A program made the translations under genes and the position numbers. From Nodularia sp. LEGE 06071 (lineage in GTDB: Bacteria; Cyanobacteriota; Cyanobacteriia; Cyanobacteriales; Nostocaceae), in NCBI RefSeq assembly GCF_015207755.1, contig NZ_JADEWH010000020.1:1-64000 (forward strand): a stretch of 64,000 nt of DNA, read 5' to 3'. A model generated the notes under the pieces. That model was not told the DNA's origin and searched no databases. It saw only the letters and a program-made list of their open reading frames with translations. The stretch's first letter is position 1. Each line of letters begins with the position of its first letter. Positions 8,848 through 17,394 of this stretch are shown here, in pieces.

Positions 8848-8953
8848 CTGGTACCGCAAGGCGGAAGTTACTCATTCAAAAATCACTCATGCTTTAATTT
8901 TAGGCTTTCTGGCTGTTTTAAATGGTAGGTTTATTTCCGCCGACCTGTACTAG
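8848..8953 (+). repeat. CTAG-bounded MITE-like repeat, family 1, copy A
   Basis: A 106-bp member of a four-copy family. The left end CTGGTACCGC differs from the consensus CTAGTACCGC by one base, and the right end is GACCTGTACTAG. It contains the hairpin-forming ACCGCAAGGCGG and the conserved stretch TTTATTTCCGCCGACCTG. The last CTAG (8950-8953) includes the TAG stop codon of the minus-strand EF-hand gene. The other copies are at 15882, 34277 and 34929. Confidence 0.75.
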
Positions 8954-9183
8954 GTTAAATTATTTGCTTTCTCAACTGCGTCTTTTAACTCTTCAAAAGT
9001 AATACTACCGTCTTCGTCTAAATCATACTGTACTAGTAACTCCTGGGGGCTATTGGTATTTGTTTCTGATGAGATGATTGCAGTTAAGCCAGGACTTAAA
9101 AAAAACTCATTCAGGGATACTTTGCCGTCTTGATCGCGATCTAAGGAATTAAAAAGAGATTGAAGCTCTTGCTCGGTTGCCAT
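8950..9183 (-). CDS. Small two-EF-hand calcium-binding protein, CSE-like
   Basis: 77 residues with two canonical EF-hand loops: DRDQDGKVSLNEF (about 15-27) and DLDEDGSITFEEL (about 54-66). All acidic ligand positions, including the final Glu, are intact. Size and layout match the Ca2+ Sensor EF-hand (CSE) proteins of filamentous cyanobacteria, reported to affect photosynthetic electron transport in Anabaena; that match is from memory. No membrane segment, so it is a cytosolic sensor. Its TAG stop lies within the terminal CTAG of the adjoining repeat (8848-8953). An 11-bp tandem repeat lies upstream of its start. Confidence 0.8.
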   Translation of the reverse strand: MATEQELQSLFNSLDRDQDGKVSLNEFFLSPGLTAIISSETNTNSPQELLVQYDLDEDGSITFEELKDAVEKANNLT

Positions 9184-9213
9184 AAGTTTCTATTTGAATG
9201 AATTTTTCAATTT

Positions 9214-9246
9214 AATATCTCATTAATATCTCATTAATATCTCAAA
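9214..9246. repeat. Tandem repeat of an 11-bp unit (three copies)
   Basis: The unit AATATCTCATT occurs at 9214-9224 and 9225-9235, with a third, slightly degenerate copy at 9236-9246. It is about 30 bases upstream of the start of the EF-hand gene, in its probable promoter or leader region. An expression role is possible but not shown. Confidence 0.7.
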
Positions 9247-9410
9247 ATTAAACATATCCTTAGACGTAGAAACGGGTATTGCTAGGGCTTAGATATTGAA
9301 GCTTTAGAGTCTCTGATTATTGCTGATGAAGCTACGGGCGATGCACTACCAGAAGCAACAGTGTGTAACGCCGCATAGTTTAAAATTGCCAAGGTAGTTA
9401 GATCACAGCC

Positions 9411-9857
9411 TTAACTATTAGACTGGATATTCAAAGCATATTCTTTAAACCTTTCCAAGTCAGCTTGAATAGTAGACTCTACTACCCGACCCAAAAACAA
9501 ATTATCCATAATTTTGCCAATCAGCCCAGGAATAGCATAGGAAATAGTCATTTTGACGATACTACTACCGTGGCGATCGTAAAAGCGAATTGCTCCCTGA
9601 TTCGGCAAACCATCAACCGATTCCCATTGAATAATTTGCTGTTTAACAACTTTCAGCATCCGGGATTGCCATTTAAATTCCAGACCATTAGTGCTGAGTT
9701 TCCAGAGAGAGATGTCTGGATTCTCTGGCGAAATCTTCACCGATTCAATCCACTTCATCCAACGAGGCATTTGCTCTAAATCAGACCAGAGTCCCCATAC
9801 TAACTCTATGGGAGCTTCGACTTCAATCTGCACACTATGCTCTAACCACTCTGACAT
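9411..9857 (-). CDS. SRPBCC (START/Bet v1-like) lipid-binding fold protein
   Basis: A 148-residue protein of the polyketide cyclase/dehydrase and lipid transport superfamily. It opens with EHSVQIEVEAPIELVWGLWSDLEQMPRWMK, the usual first strand and helix of the fold, and ends with a long amphipathic helix. The gene lies 41 bases downstream of zds on the same strand, an arrangement I recall in other cyanobacteria, so it probably handles a hydrophobic carotenoid-related ligand; that role is inferred. No signal peptide. No catalytic residues can be assigned. Confidence 0.75.
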   Translation of the reverse strand: MSEWLEHSVQIEVEAPIELVWGLWSDLEQMPRWMKWIESVKISPENPDISLWKLSTNGLEFKWQSRMLKVVKQQIIQWESVDGLPNQGAIRFYDRHGSSIVKMTISYAIPGLIGKIMDNLFLGRVVESTIQADLERFKEYALNIQSNS

Positions 9858-9898
9858 TTTCTTTTTTCCTCTGCTTCCTGTGTGCCTAGTGCGGTGCG

Positions 9899-11338
9899 TT
9901 ATTTTTTCACGTTCTCTAAAATCACTTTTGCCGCACGCCGTCCGGAAATAGTTGCTCCTTCCATGCTGTCGATGTAATCTTGCTGAGTATAACTACCTGC
10001 TAAAAAGAAATTATTCACCGGCGTTTTTTGGTTAGGACGGAAAGGGTCCATCCCTGGTGCTTCCCGGTAGAGAGATTTCGCCAATTTCACAACGCTATAC
10101 CAAGTCATATTCAGTTCTCGCGATGAGGGGAACAGTTCATGAACTTGCTTGAGGACGTGTTGTGCGATCGCCTCATTACTTTGTTTAATAAAAGGATCTC
10201 CCGGTGTGAGTACCAGCTGTAACAAAGACCCTTCTCCTGAACGATAATAATCACTGGGGCTAGTCAAAGCCAAATCAGCAAAACAAGAAAAATCAGCATC
10301 GGCAGTATAGAGCAAATTATCTATCCCCGCCGCATGATTTAGCTGTTGGCGTTCCTCTTGATCTTGCAGTTCTGTTACCCAGCCATCAAATCGCAGCTGC
10401 ACTGTAGCTACTGGTACAGCATCCAATTGATAGATATTGTCAAATTCTGACCATTTACGCCACTCTTGGGGTAATATCCGCTGAACCCCTGGGACATCGC
10501 CAGCAAAGACGTAAGCATCAGCCGTAATGATTTCTGTGGTGTCACCTTCAGCAATTACGATGCCAGTAACTTGAGTTTGTTCGCCTGACTCGGTAAATTG
10601 AATTTCTCGTGCTTGGCGACGTGTATAAACTTTAGCGCCTCTATCTTCTAAATATTTAAGGATAGGCTTGTGTAAATACTCATCTGGGGAACCTTCCAGC
10701 ATCCGCATAATTGAGGCTTCGGTTTTACAAGCAAAAAACTGGAAGATAGTCAACATACAACGGGCAGAAATATTGTCACAATCAATAAATCCCAAAGCAT
10801 AAGCAATGGGATTCCACATCCGTTTGATGCTACCTTCACTACCGCCATGACTACGGAACCATTCAGCAAAGCTCACTTTATCTAAGGTGCGGATAGTTTT
10901 CATCGCCCCGTTGAAGTCTACCAACCCCCGAACTATGGGGCTAGTACCCAAAGCGATCGCATTTTGCAGTTTATCTTGTAAAGACAGTTGAGAAGTCGTA
11001 AAAAATGCCTTTAATCCATTGAAAGGCGCACCAGTAAAGAAGCGGAAATCTAATGTCCCAGTGCGTCCCCCTTTATTAATAAAGGTGTGGGTATGTTCTT
11101 TCAGGCGTAAATTTGATAACGCCCCCACTTTTTCCATTAAATCAAATAGCTGGTAGTAGCACCCAAAAAATACGTGCAACCCCATTTCAATATGGTTGCC
11201 ATCATCATCAACCCAACTACTGACCTTACCACCAACAAATGGACGGGACTCAAAAATCTGGACTTCACAACCAGCATCAGCCAAATCTACTGCGGTTGCT
11301 AGCCCAGCCAGTCCCGCACCCACTATTGCGACACGCAT
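9899..11338 (-). CDS. zds: Zeta-carotene desaturase
   Basis: 479 residues. This FAD-dependent desaturase converts 9,9'-di-cis-zeta-carotene to prolycopene (7,9,9',7'-tetra-cis-lycopene) in the plant/cyanobacterial carotenoid pathway. The Rossmann motif [11 protein letters not shown] is at the N-terminus, followed by the [19 protein letters not shown] segment typical of PDS/ZDS enzymes. The C-terminal FAD motif reads [19 protein letters not shown]. Length is normal. It is membrane-associated and likely co-transcribed with the SRPBCC gene 41 bases downstream. The GGPP synthase gene crtE, at the head of the same pathway, is elsewhere in this window at 33351. Confidence 0.95.
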   Translation of the reverse strand: MRVAIVGAGLAGLATAVDLADAGCEVQIFESRPFVGGKVSSWVDDDGNHIEMGLHVFFGCYYQLFDLMEKVGALSNLRLKEHTHTFINKGGRTGTLDFRFFTGAPFNGLKAFFTTSQLSLQDKLQNAIALGTSPIVRGLVDFNGAMKTIRTLDKVSFAEWFRSHGGSEGSIKRMWNPIAYALGFIDCDNISARCMLTIFQFFACKTEASIMRMLEGSPDEYLHKPILKYLEDRGAKVYTRRQAREIQFTESGEQTQVTGIVIAEGDTTEIITADAYVFAGDVPGVQRILPQEWRKWSEFDNIYQLDAVPVATVQLRFDGWVTELQDQEERQQLNHAAGIDNLLYTADADFSCFADLALTSPSDYYRSGEGSLLQLVLTPGDPFIKQSNEAIAQHVLKQVHELFPSSRELNMTWYSVVKLAKSLYREAPGMDPFRPNQKTPVNNFFLAGSYTQQDYIDSMEGATISGRRAAKVILENVKK

Positions 11339-11465
11339 TCCATCTTACCTTTTCAGTTTCTTTACAGATTGTAACTGGGTTGGTGTCGGAATTGCCTATT
11401 TATATCAAGATCACTATTCTGTAAAGTCACAACAGCATCATCTACAAAGCAGTAAAACTAGATCC

Positions 11466-11636
11466 CTACTTGTTTGCTTCCTTGCTGTCATCTGATACAG
11501 TTAGCCCTCTAATCAGTTCGCGAATTACATCTGTTGCAGGTCTACCTGTTTGCTGACAATATTTTTCTAGTTTTTCCGCTTCCTGTGTTGCTAAATTGAC
11601 AGTTATACGTTTTACGGCCCATTTTTTATTAGTCAT
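11466..11636 (-). CDS. Small ribbon-helix-helix-like protein
   Basis: A 56-residue frame beginning ATG at 11636, with an N-terminal basic strand WAVKRITVNLATQEAEKLEK followed by two helices (GRPATDVIRELIRGL). This is the profile of a CopG/Arc-type ribbon-helix-helix DNA-binding protein of the kind seen in antitoxins and plasmid regulators. No toxin gene is adjacent. It sits about 130 bases upstream of zds on the same strand, facing the same way, so a separate small regulator is possible. Assignment comes from my own translation. Confidence 0.6.
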   Translation of the reverse strand: MTNKKWAVKRITVNLATQEAEKLEKYCQQTGRPATDVIRELIRGLTVSDDSKEANK

Positions 11637-11639
11637 TAT

Positions 11640-12418
11640 CATGCTATCTGCTGTATGTTAACACCATCAAAAAGAACAATTAACTCAAGATGAAGACGAT
11701 AAGATTATCAGAGTTTGTGTCAATAAACAAGCAATGCCATTAGCACTAAAAAAGTCATCTTTGTCTAATGTATTGATCATTGCCCAATCAAATATAGAAA
11801 TAGAATTACCATGGTGACAGCAAAAATATGGCACACTCTCTCGTAAAGGCAGTTACACTAGCCAGCTGTTGATCACAGCCTGACTAAATAATTACTAATT
11901 GGTAATTCGTAACGATGCTTTGCTCTCAGAACAGATCCTCTAAAAGGAACGTGATCAATTAAGCATTACTGTGACTATTATCCAAAAATGTTTGATAAAT
12001 TTGCTGAGTAATTTTTCTTTTTATCTAGGGATAATAGCTTGTTTAAAATTAGCATTTTATCTCTATATAATCTTCATCAAATTGCATTAACCATAACATT
12101 TTTTTATCCTTATATTTAGGGATATTGGCGATATTAGCTCCAATTTTGTGTCTACAACTAGTGGAACCAGTGTAAATTTATTACTAGAGTCTTCCTGAAA
12201 TAAGACGCAGCTTGTTTGTTATTAAGTTCCCTTTTCCAGAAGGAATGTTTGGGGGATTTTTTGGTATAGTACGGCTATTATAACCATGATTTTTATACTT
12301 TCAACAATCTTTCTTTAAAGGTAATTTGAGGAAAATTGGCTGCTATATCCCAAAACAACTGGCAGAGAAAGTAGAATATGTCAATTTTCACTTAATTCTG
12401 TTGAGAGAAGACAGGATG
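11640..12418. other. Long A/T-rich intergenic stretch without a convincing gene
   Basis: About 780 bases between the small RHH gene and a dispersed repeat. An open stretch at about 11659-11815 (plus) encodes DDKIIRVCVNKQAMPLAL but has no start codon and an upstream stop in frame. It is at most a decayed fragment. I see no RNA gene, no terminator with a T-run and no intact mobile element here. Confidence 0.5.
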
Positions 12419-12617
12419 TATAGGAATCTGGTTTGATTTATCAAAAAAATTCAGTACTGTAGGGTATCTTACGGATTTCATCCTAACGCACTATTATCAA
12501 GGCTTTGGTGCGTTACGCTACCGTTATATAGCAGCCATGCCCTTACTATACGCACCCTACGGGTCTGTAAGCGCAAAGCGCAGGCTACGCCAACACAAAT
12601 CAAATATTAGTCCTATA
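12419..12617 (+). repeat. TATAGGA-bounded MITE-like repeat, family 2, copy 1
   Basis: A 199-bp element with ends TATAGGA and TCCTATA. The interior shares GGTTTGATTTAT, AAGGCTTTGGTGCGTTACGC and CAAATA-TAGTCCTAT with a shorter copy at 24591-24741. This copy carries an extra internal segment with a GCGCAAAGCGCAGGC hairpin. No coding capacity. Terminal inverted repeats and length fit a miniature inverted-repeat transposable element. Confidence 0.7.
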
Positions 12618-12622
12618 TAACC

Positions 12623-12847
12623 TCAAAAAAGCTGATAATACATGGAAATGTCAGAATCACCGCGATAGCGTTGAGATTTTGTCAAGTTAATCCATTTTTC
12701 GGTGGAGCATTCAACGGTTGTGAAACAAGTTAATTTGCCGAAAAAGCCAACCAAAATATCATAATGATCAAGTAGCGCATTATATTCACACAAAACTGGG
12801 ACAACATCCTCTAAAGATTTGCCATTGCCATAGCAGCTAAAAATTAG
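12623..12847 (-). pseudogene. Open frame without start codon, possible gene remnant
   Basis: Seventy-four codons are open between a TAG at 12850-12848 and a TGA at 12623. They encode SLEDVVPVLCEYNALLDHYD then ILVGFFGKLTCFTTVECSTE and a hydrophilic end. Composition looks like real protein, but no ATG, GTG or TTG occurs at the front, so it is most likely the 3' part of a truncated gene. I do not recognise the family. The TGA is only six bases from a MITE-like repeat (12419-12617). Confidence 0.3.
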
Positions 12848-12956
12848 CTAAGAATATGTACTCTACTGTCCATAAAAAACCACAGATAAATCACAAATAA
12901 CGGCGATTTCAGGAAATTTTATCAAAATTTCGCTTCATCTGTGGTGATTGGTACAT

Positions 12957-14597
12957 TTAAAGTTGCGGCATGAGTTGGAGAGTTCCGATACCTAAATCTT
13001 GAGGTGAAAGCGATCGCGCTTCAAACAAAGCCATCATATCTCGCAATTGGGGATTCCCACGGGAAGCTCCTGTGAGTCCTTTGGCAATAATTAACCCACA
13101 GTAGCCCTGGGTATTTTTACATCGCTGATTCCATTTTTTGCGGGCTTCTCTATGAGTGGGATCATCATCTAAAAATTCACCGAACAAGAACAATTCATCA
13201 TCTTCCGTTTGCAACAAACCCAAATCGTAGCGATCGCCATCAAAAGGATCTGCGCCTGGATTAAAGCAAATGGCTTTGAGTCCGCCTGCGGCGGCAATAT
13301 TTTCAATGACAGTTTTAGCCTTGGGTCGCGAGGTTTGAATTAAAATTACCGGTAATCCGTCACCCACTTTTGCTATTTCACCAACTTGATGAGTTTGAAC
13401 ACCTTGACGCAAGGAATCTAGCATTTCCCAAGAGATTACTCCCAGACTGAGAAAAGCATCTTCTGGGATCAAGTCATCTCGCAACGAAGGAAAATCAGCT
13501 AAGTCTTCCTCTCCCGTTTCTAGTTCTTCGAGATCAAAACCTGCCATTTCCTCTAATTCTGCTGCTAACTGCGGCAGAGTGGAGACAGTCACAGGCAAAG
13601 ATTTAATTGTTTCTGAAGCGGATTCAGGGAGAGAAATTTCATAGCTACGACTCAGACTAGGAAAAATCTCATTATTGAGCTGGCTGTGATAATCGCGGAT
13701 AAAGCAGATCAGGCTCTCTAGAGCCACAAAGACTGCAAGTGCCTCTTCTTCATATAAAACAGAGCGCAATCCTTCTAAAGGATGAATATTACCAAAAGTA
13801 GGCTCAATTTCCGACATGGGCAGGTCGGCTAAATCTTCATCTTCGTCGATTTCATCTTCGCCCATTTCATCTTCACTTTCAAAAGTGAGAAACAGGCAAT
13901 CTTGTTTCAGGAAAGCTTCTTCTAAACTTCCTTGTGATTCATCATCCTCTAAAACTGCGGCTCGAAACTGCTTCAGAGAATCTTCCGAGCGATAAAATAA
14001 AATCCCATACTCCATCCCTAGCATCCCCATCACCGAGGCGTAAAGTGTACCCACATCGGCGCTGTTAATCTCTATGGACAAGATTTGCTGTTCTTCTAAA
14101 AATTCCCAAGGTGCAGTCTGCCAAAGAGCCAAAGCTTGATCATGCAAGGCTTGTGCATACTGGGGGGGTAAATCGGGAACTTGGTTCTCTAGAATTTCCG
14201 TAAACCCCCGAAACAGTTCGTCAATTAAGGGTAATTCTGGAACGTAATCAATGGCAATATCCAAATCTTGTAGCACACCGCGCAGGTAAAACTGAATTTC
14301 TCGGTCTTTGACGACGATCTTTTGAGGTCTGGCGGGTTTACCAGGACTATGGGGATGCTCCATTGCGCGCATTAAGGTGCGAACAATTGCTTCTGGGCCT
14401 GTTTCAGGAGATACCACGTCCATGCTTCGGACAACACCCTGTGAGCCATCTACCCAAAGAATACATTCACCCTGGGACTCCGAATCTAAATCTGAGGAAG
14501 GCGATGATGACATTGGACGGCGATCGCCCTCCCATACAGAAGGAATTTGAGTTAATGTCTTCAACCGACGACTGGTAGAGCGATTTAAACTTGTCAT
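12957..14597 (-). CDS. DUF6930-like cyanobacterial protein of unknown function
   Basis: A 546-residue soluble protein. After a low-complexity Ser/Asp start (to about residue 40) it has a domain beginning ECILWVDGSQGVVRSMDVVS. A middle part holds a strongly acidic stretch (ESEDEMGEDEIDEDEDLADL, about 250-270) and a second acidic patch near 360. A C-terminal domain contains VILIQTSRPKAKTVIENIAA and NQRCKNTQGYCGLIIAKGLT. I associate it with the DUF6930 family, restricted to cyanobacteria; this is memory-based. No transmembrane or catalytic signature. Single gene on the minus strand. Confidence 0.65.
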   Translation of the reverse strand: MTSLNRSTSRRLKTLTQIPSVWEGDRRPMSSSPSSDLDSESQGECILWVDGSQGVVRSMDVVSPETGPEAIVRTLMRAMEHPHSPGKPARPQKIVVKDREIQFYLRGVLQDLDIAIDYVPELPLIDELFRGFTEILENQVPDLPPQYAQALHDQALALWQTAPWEFLEEQQILSIEINSADVGTLYASVMGMLGMEYGILFYRSEDSLKQFRAAVLEDDESQGSLEEAFLKQDCLFLTFESEDEMGEDEIDEDEDLADLPMSEIEPTFGNIHPLEGLRSVLYEEEALAVFVALESLICFIRDYHSQLNNEIFPSLSRSYEISLPESASETIKSLPVTVSTLPQLAAELEEMAGFDLEELETGEEDLADFPSLRDDLIPEDAFLSLGVISWEMLDSLRQGVQTHQVGEIAKVGDGLPVILIQTSRPKAKTVIENIAAAGGLKAICFNPGADPFDGDRYDLGLLQTEDDELFLFGEFLDDDPTHREARKKWNQRCKNTQGYCGLIIAKGLTGASRGNPQLRDMMALFEARSLSPQDLGIGTLQLMPQL

Positions 14598-14933
14598 AAA
14601 GTAGATTAATCAAAAAGAAGCAATTTGCAAGTAAACTATGGGGAATAACTAGCCTTGGGTAAAATCTTCCTGGCTACACCTGAAGAGTGGTTGCAACTGG
14701 TGGTGGCCACAAGGCTTAAACTCCAAAAATCCCGCATCCCTAAACACAGCGAATCTCTCAATTCTAGAATAAAAAGTTTTGCCTGCTTTTGACGGAGTGT
14801 TTTCAATTTAGCGACTAACTATATCAATATCGCTAGAATGAAAACAAAAACAAAAACAAAACCGGTGACCCCAGGGTAAGAGAAAAGCTATCCCAGTTAC
14901 TAGTTAGACCACTTAAGGAGTTGAAACAGCAAA
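14598..14933. other. Intergenic region upstream of the IscA/SufA gene
   Basis: About 335 bases between divergent genes. It contains an A-rich run of hexamer units (ACAAAA repeated, near 14840-14860). A good ribosome binding site, AAGGAG, lies about 15 bases before the ATG at 14934. No further gene or clear operator is visible. Confidence 0.5.
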
Positions 14934-15290
14934 ATGACACAAGCAACTCAGTCCCAACAACGTGGAATTCAACTGAGCGAATCCGCCTTGCTTCAGGTAA
15001 AGTCCTTGCAACAAAAGCAAGGCAACGAACTCTGCTTACGAGTAGGAGTCCGTCAAGGCGGTTGTTCGGGAATGTCTTACATGATGGACTTTGAGGACAC
15101 CAGCAAGATCACCCCTGTGGATGAAGTTTTCGATTACGATGGCTTCAAAATTGTTTGTGATGGCAAAAGCTTATTATACCTCTACGGTTTAATGCTCGAT
15201 TATAGCGATGCCATGATTGGTGGTGGTTTCCAATTCACTAACCCCAATGCCGCCCAAACCTGTGGTTGCGGTAAGTCATTTGGAGTTTGA
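14934..15290 (+). CDS. HesB/IscA/SufA-type iron-sulfur cluster carrier
   Basis: A 118-residue A-type carrier that receives or hands on Fe-S clusters. The three ligand cysteines are present: Cys44 in [10 protein letters not shown], and Cys110 and Cys112 in the C-terminal QTCGCGKSF. It has no NifU or thioredoxin extension and normal length. The start is supported by AAGGAG upstream. In cyanobacteria this subgroup is named SufA or IscA; the two cannot be separated reliably from sequence alone. It is not next to suf genes here and appears monocistronic. Confidence 0.88.
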   Translation: MTQATQSQQRGIQLSESALLQVKSLQQKQGNELCLRVGVRQGGCSGMSYMMDFEDTSKITPVDEVFDYDGFKIVCDGKSLLYLYGLMLDYSDAMIGGGFQFTNPNAAQTCGCGKSFGV

Positions 15291-15325
15291 TATCCTCGCA
15301 AAAAACGGGTTTATCGTCGCAGTCA

Positions 15326-15341
15326 CCCACAGACTCGTGGG
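15326..15341 (+). terminator. Short GC hairpin after the IscA/SufA gene
   Basis: CCCAC and GTGGG arms around a six-base loop lie 36 bases after the stop codon and are followed by CTTTCT. This may be a weak intrinsic terminator; the T-run is imperfect. Confidence 0.3.
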
Positions 15342-15449
15342 CTTTCTGCTGGAATAGTTGTAATATTGTCATTGGTCGGTTGTCAGTTGTTAATTACTCT
15401 TGATGACTGACTCCTAACTATTGACTATATAACTATTAACTGATTTGCT

Positions 15450-15872
15450 ATGGCTCAAACAGTTGAATTCCTGTTTGATACAGGTTTGGAACGCTATAAA
15501 GCTGGTGAAGCACCAGAATCTTTAATACCTGTATTTAAAGAAGTGTGCGATCGCGCCCCGGAAACAAGTTCAGCTTGGATTTGCTTATCTTGGTTGTATT
15601 TGCTCGACAACAAACCAAAATTGGCTTCCAAAGCGGCGCGGAAGGCAGTAAAGTTAAATCCACAAGACCCACAAGCCAGAATTAACTTGGCTATGTCCAT
15701 GTTGGAAACAGGTGAAAAAGGTTTGCGAGAACATATTGAATTCGCAAAACAGTTAATTTTTGTCAACGAAGAATGGGAAAAAGAAATTAAAGATAGCATT
15801 GCCGATGGTTTAAGCCGAAAACCAGACTGGAAGAGTTTGGCAAAAGTCAAAACCTGGATATTTGAAGAATAA
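15450..15872 (+). CDS. Small TPR-repeat protein
   Basis: 140 residues, all helical, with a clear tetratricopeptide unit (SSAWICLSWLYLLDNKPKLA followed by KAARKAVKLNPQDPQARINL) and a preceding half repeat. The C-terminal part (FAKQLIFVNEEWEKEIKDSI) is a long helix with a charged, lysine-rich end. TPR proteins act as protein-binding scaffolds; the partner is unknown. Conserved in cyanobacteria as far as I recall. A MITE-like repeat starts 10 bases beyond its stop codon. Confidence 0.8.
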   Translation: MAQTVEFLFDTGLERYKAGEAPESLIPVFKEVCDRAPETSSAWICLSWLYLLDNKPKLASKAARKAVKLNPQDPQARINLAMSMLETGEKGLREHIEFAKQLIFVNEEWEKEIKDSIADGLSRKPDWKSLAKVKTWIFEE

Positions 15873-15881
15873 ACTTAGGGG

Positions 15882-15991
15882 CTAGTACCGCAAAGCGGAA
15901 GTCAAAAGTCAAAAGTCAAAAGTCAAAAGGCTTAATTTGGGGATTTTGGACTTTTTTAAATGGTATACACATTTACTCCGTGCTGTACTAG
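15882..15991 (+). repeat. CTAG-bounded MITE-like repeat, family 1, copy B
   Basis: A 110-bp element from CTAGTACCGC to GTACTAG. It contains the ACCGCAAAGCGG hairpin, four tandem GTCAAAA heptamers, and the TTTAAATGGTATACACATTT segment that aligns with the other copies. It lies 10 bases after the TPR gene stop and overlaps no coding sequence. Confidence 0.8.
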
Positions 15992-16002
15992 TCTGCTCAA
16001 AA

Positions 16003-16064
16003 GCCAAAATTCTTTGCCCCCCTGCTCCCTGCTCCCTGCTCCCCTGCCTCTTTCCCTACTCCCC
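16003..16064 (-). repeat. Partial inverted copy of dispersed repeat family 3
   Basis: On the minus strand this reads GGGGAGTAGGGAAAGAGGCAG, then GGAGCAGGGAGCAGGGAGCAG and GGGGGGCAAAGAATTTTGG. It corresponds to the G-rich left half of the repeats at 6229 and 30947. It includes three GGGAGCA heptamers. It precedes the small membrane protein gene and accounts for an apparent but spurious N-terminal extension of that frame. Confidence 0.7.
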
Positions 16065-16079
16065 ACTTCTCACTCCCTG

Positions 16080-16322
16080 ATGAAAGAAAAATTATTAAAC
16101 TGGCTAAATCTAGTTTTAGTTGCCGATGTATTCTTAGTTTTCCTGGGCTTTGCCTGGCTAGTGATCGCGGCCATTGGTGATGCTGCGGGAGTAAACTTAG
16201 GTTTAGATTTATGGCATCAACTTTGGCAACCACTATTTAACCCCGCAATTGGCATCCTCATGGGTGGCGCTCTTCTGAGCGGTTTAGTTAGTTGGGTTTC
16301 TCGAAAATTCCAGGCTGATTAA
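16080..16322 (+). CDS. Small two-helix membrane protein, function unknown
   Basis: 80 residues from the ATG at 16080. The frame is open further upstream, but that part is encoded by repeat DNA and is Pro/Leu/Ser-rich, so the shorter start is preferred. Two transmembrane segments are evident: VLVADVFLVFLGFAWLVIAA (about 12-31) and GILMGGALLSGLVSWV (about 58-73). An amphipathic loop (LDLWHQLWQPLF) lies between them. No residues suggest enzymatic activity. Confidence 0.7.
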   Translation: MKEKLLNWLNLVLVADVFLVFLGFAWLVIAAIGDAAGVNLGLDLWHQLWQPLFNPAIGILMGGALLSGLVSWVSRKFQAD

Positions 16323-16326
16323 CAGT

Positions 16327-16417
16327 TTGTAGTCAGGACTTTAGTCCTATGTTCGCAGCTACGTGGTCAGCGCAGCCATCCCCCCACATCTTGATCAAAC
16401 TAAAGTCTTGACTACAA
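16327..16417. repeat. Dispersed inverted-repeat element, family 4 (copy 1)
   Basis: Nineteen-base ends TTGTAGTCAGGACTTTAGT (16327-16345) and its inverted counterpart (16399-16417), with one mismatch, enclose 53 bases. A longer relative with the same kind of ends lies at 35801-36004. It is non-coding and lies between a membrane protein gene and the 3' end of the epimerase gene. Confidence 0.7.
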
Positions 16418-16432
16418 GCAAATTAAAAATAT

Positions 16433-17353
16433 TTACCGAATAATTTGTGTCAACGCTGGTAGCAAATCCGGGTATTCATACTCAAAACCTGCCGCTAAAG
16501 TGCGTTTAGGCATGACTCTTTGACCTTCTAAAACTACCATCGCTCCATCTCCTAAGAGCGCTTCCAAAGCAAACCCAGGAACAGGTAACCACGAAGGACG
16601 TTGCATGACTTGTCCCAAAGATTGGCTTAACCCTGCCATCCGAACCGGATTAGGAGCAGTGGCATTATATACGCCAGCCATTTCTGGGTTAGTTAAAGCT
16701 TGTAAAATCAGATTCACTAAGTCATCTAAGTGAATCCATGATAACCACTGCCGACCACTACCAAGGGGGCCACCTGCAAAAAGTTTGAAAGGTGTAATCA
16801 TTTTGCCCAAAGCACCACCACTACCCAGAACAATACCCAAACGCAGAATTACAAGGCGCACACCAGCATCTTTAACTTTTTGTGCTTCTGCTTCCCAGGC
16901 TTGACAAACTTGAGCGAGAAAATCGTTACCAGATGAACTCGTTTCATCAAAGGTAGCTGTTTCACTAGTTCCATAGTAGCCAACAGCCGAAGCATTGACT
17001 AACACAGAGGGTTGAGGATGAGCTTTGGCTATTGCTTCCACTATTTTCTGTGTACCTAGCTGGCGGCTATTGAGGATTTTCTGCTTTTGTTCTGGTGTCC
17101 AACGTTCCTCAGCAATGGGTTCTCCGGCGAGATTAACGACACCATCACAACCAGCTAAAGCTGCTTGCCAAGAACCAGATGCTGTGGGTGTGTAAGCCAC
17201 AATTTCTACATTAGGAAAAGCCCCAGGCGGAAAAACTTTTTGAGCAGAGGAAGTGTTACGTGTTAACACTAGTATTCTATGACCCTCCTTGTGCAGTCGT
17301 TCTACCAAACGACTCCCGACAAATCCTGTTGCTCCAGTAATGGCTACTTTCAT
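16433..17353 (-). CDS. TIGR01777 family NAD-dependent epimerase (YfcH/SDR39U1)
   Basis: 306 residues from the ATG at 17353. A TTG six codons earlier would give a less natural start. The extended short-chain dehydrogenase fold is clear: the nucleotide-binding motif TGATGFVGSRL at the N-terminus, NLAGEPIAEERWTPEQKQKI (hallmark of the TIGR01777 group), the catalytic YYGTS region, and a C-terminal DUF1731-type end (LPVPGFALEALLGDGAMVVL). The substrate of this family is not known. Cytosolic, monocistronic. The FHA gene lies 41 bases upstream on the same strand and may be co-transcribed. Confidence 0.85.
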   Translation of the reverse strand: MKVAITGATGFVGSRLVERLHKEGHRILVLTRNTSSAQKVFPPGAFPNVEIVAYTPTASGSWQAALAGCDGVVNLAGEPIAEERWTPEQKQKILNSRQLGTQKIVEAIAKAHPQPSVLVNASAVGYYGTSETATFDETSSSGNDFLAQVCQAWEAEAQKVKDAGVRLVILRLGIVLGSGGALGKMITPFKLFAGGPLGSGRQWLSWIHLDDLVNLILQALTNPEMAGVYNATAPNPVRMAGLSQSLGQVMQRPSWLPVPGFALEALLGDGAMVVLEGQRVMPKRTLAAGFEYEYPDLLPALTQIIR

Positions 17354-17394
17354 AATGCAAATGCACCTCAACCAAACCCTTATTTTAACTTGCG

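Noticed and set aside
9291-9379. Open stretch DIEALESLIIADEATGDALP before a TAG, plus strand
   Set aside because: Protein-like, but no start codon, an in-frame stop just upstream, and no family recognised; too short to call.
11659-11815. Open stretch with DDKIIRVCVNKQAMPLAL
   Set aside because: No start codon and no recognisable family; mentioned only in the intergenic entry.
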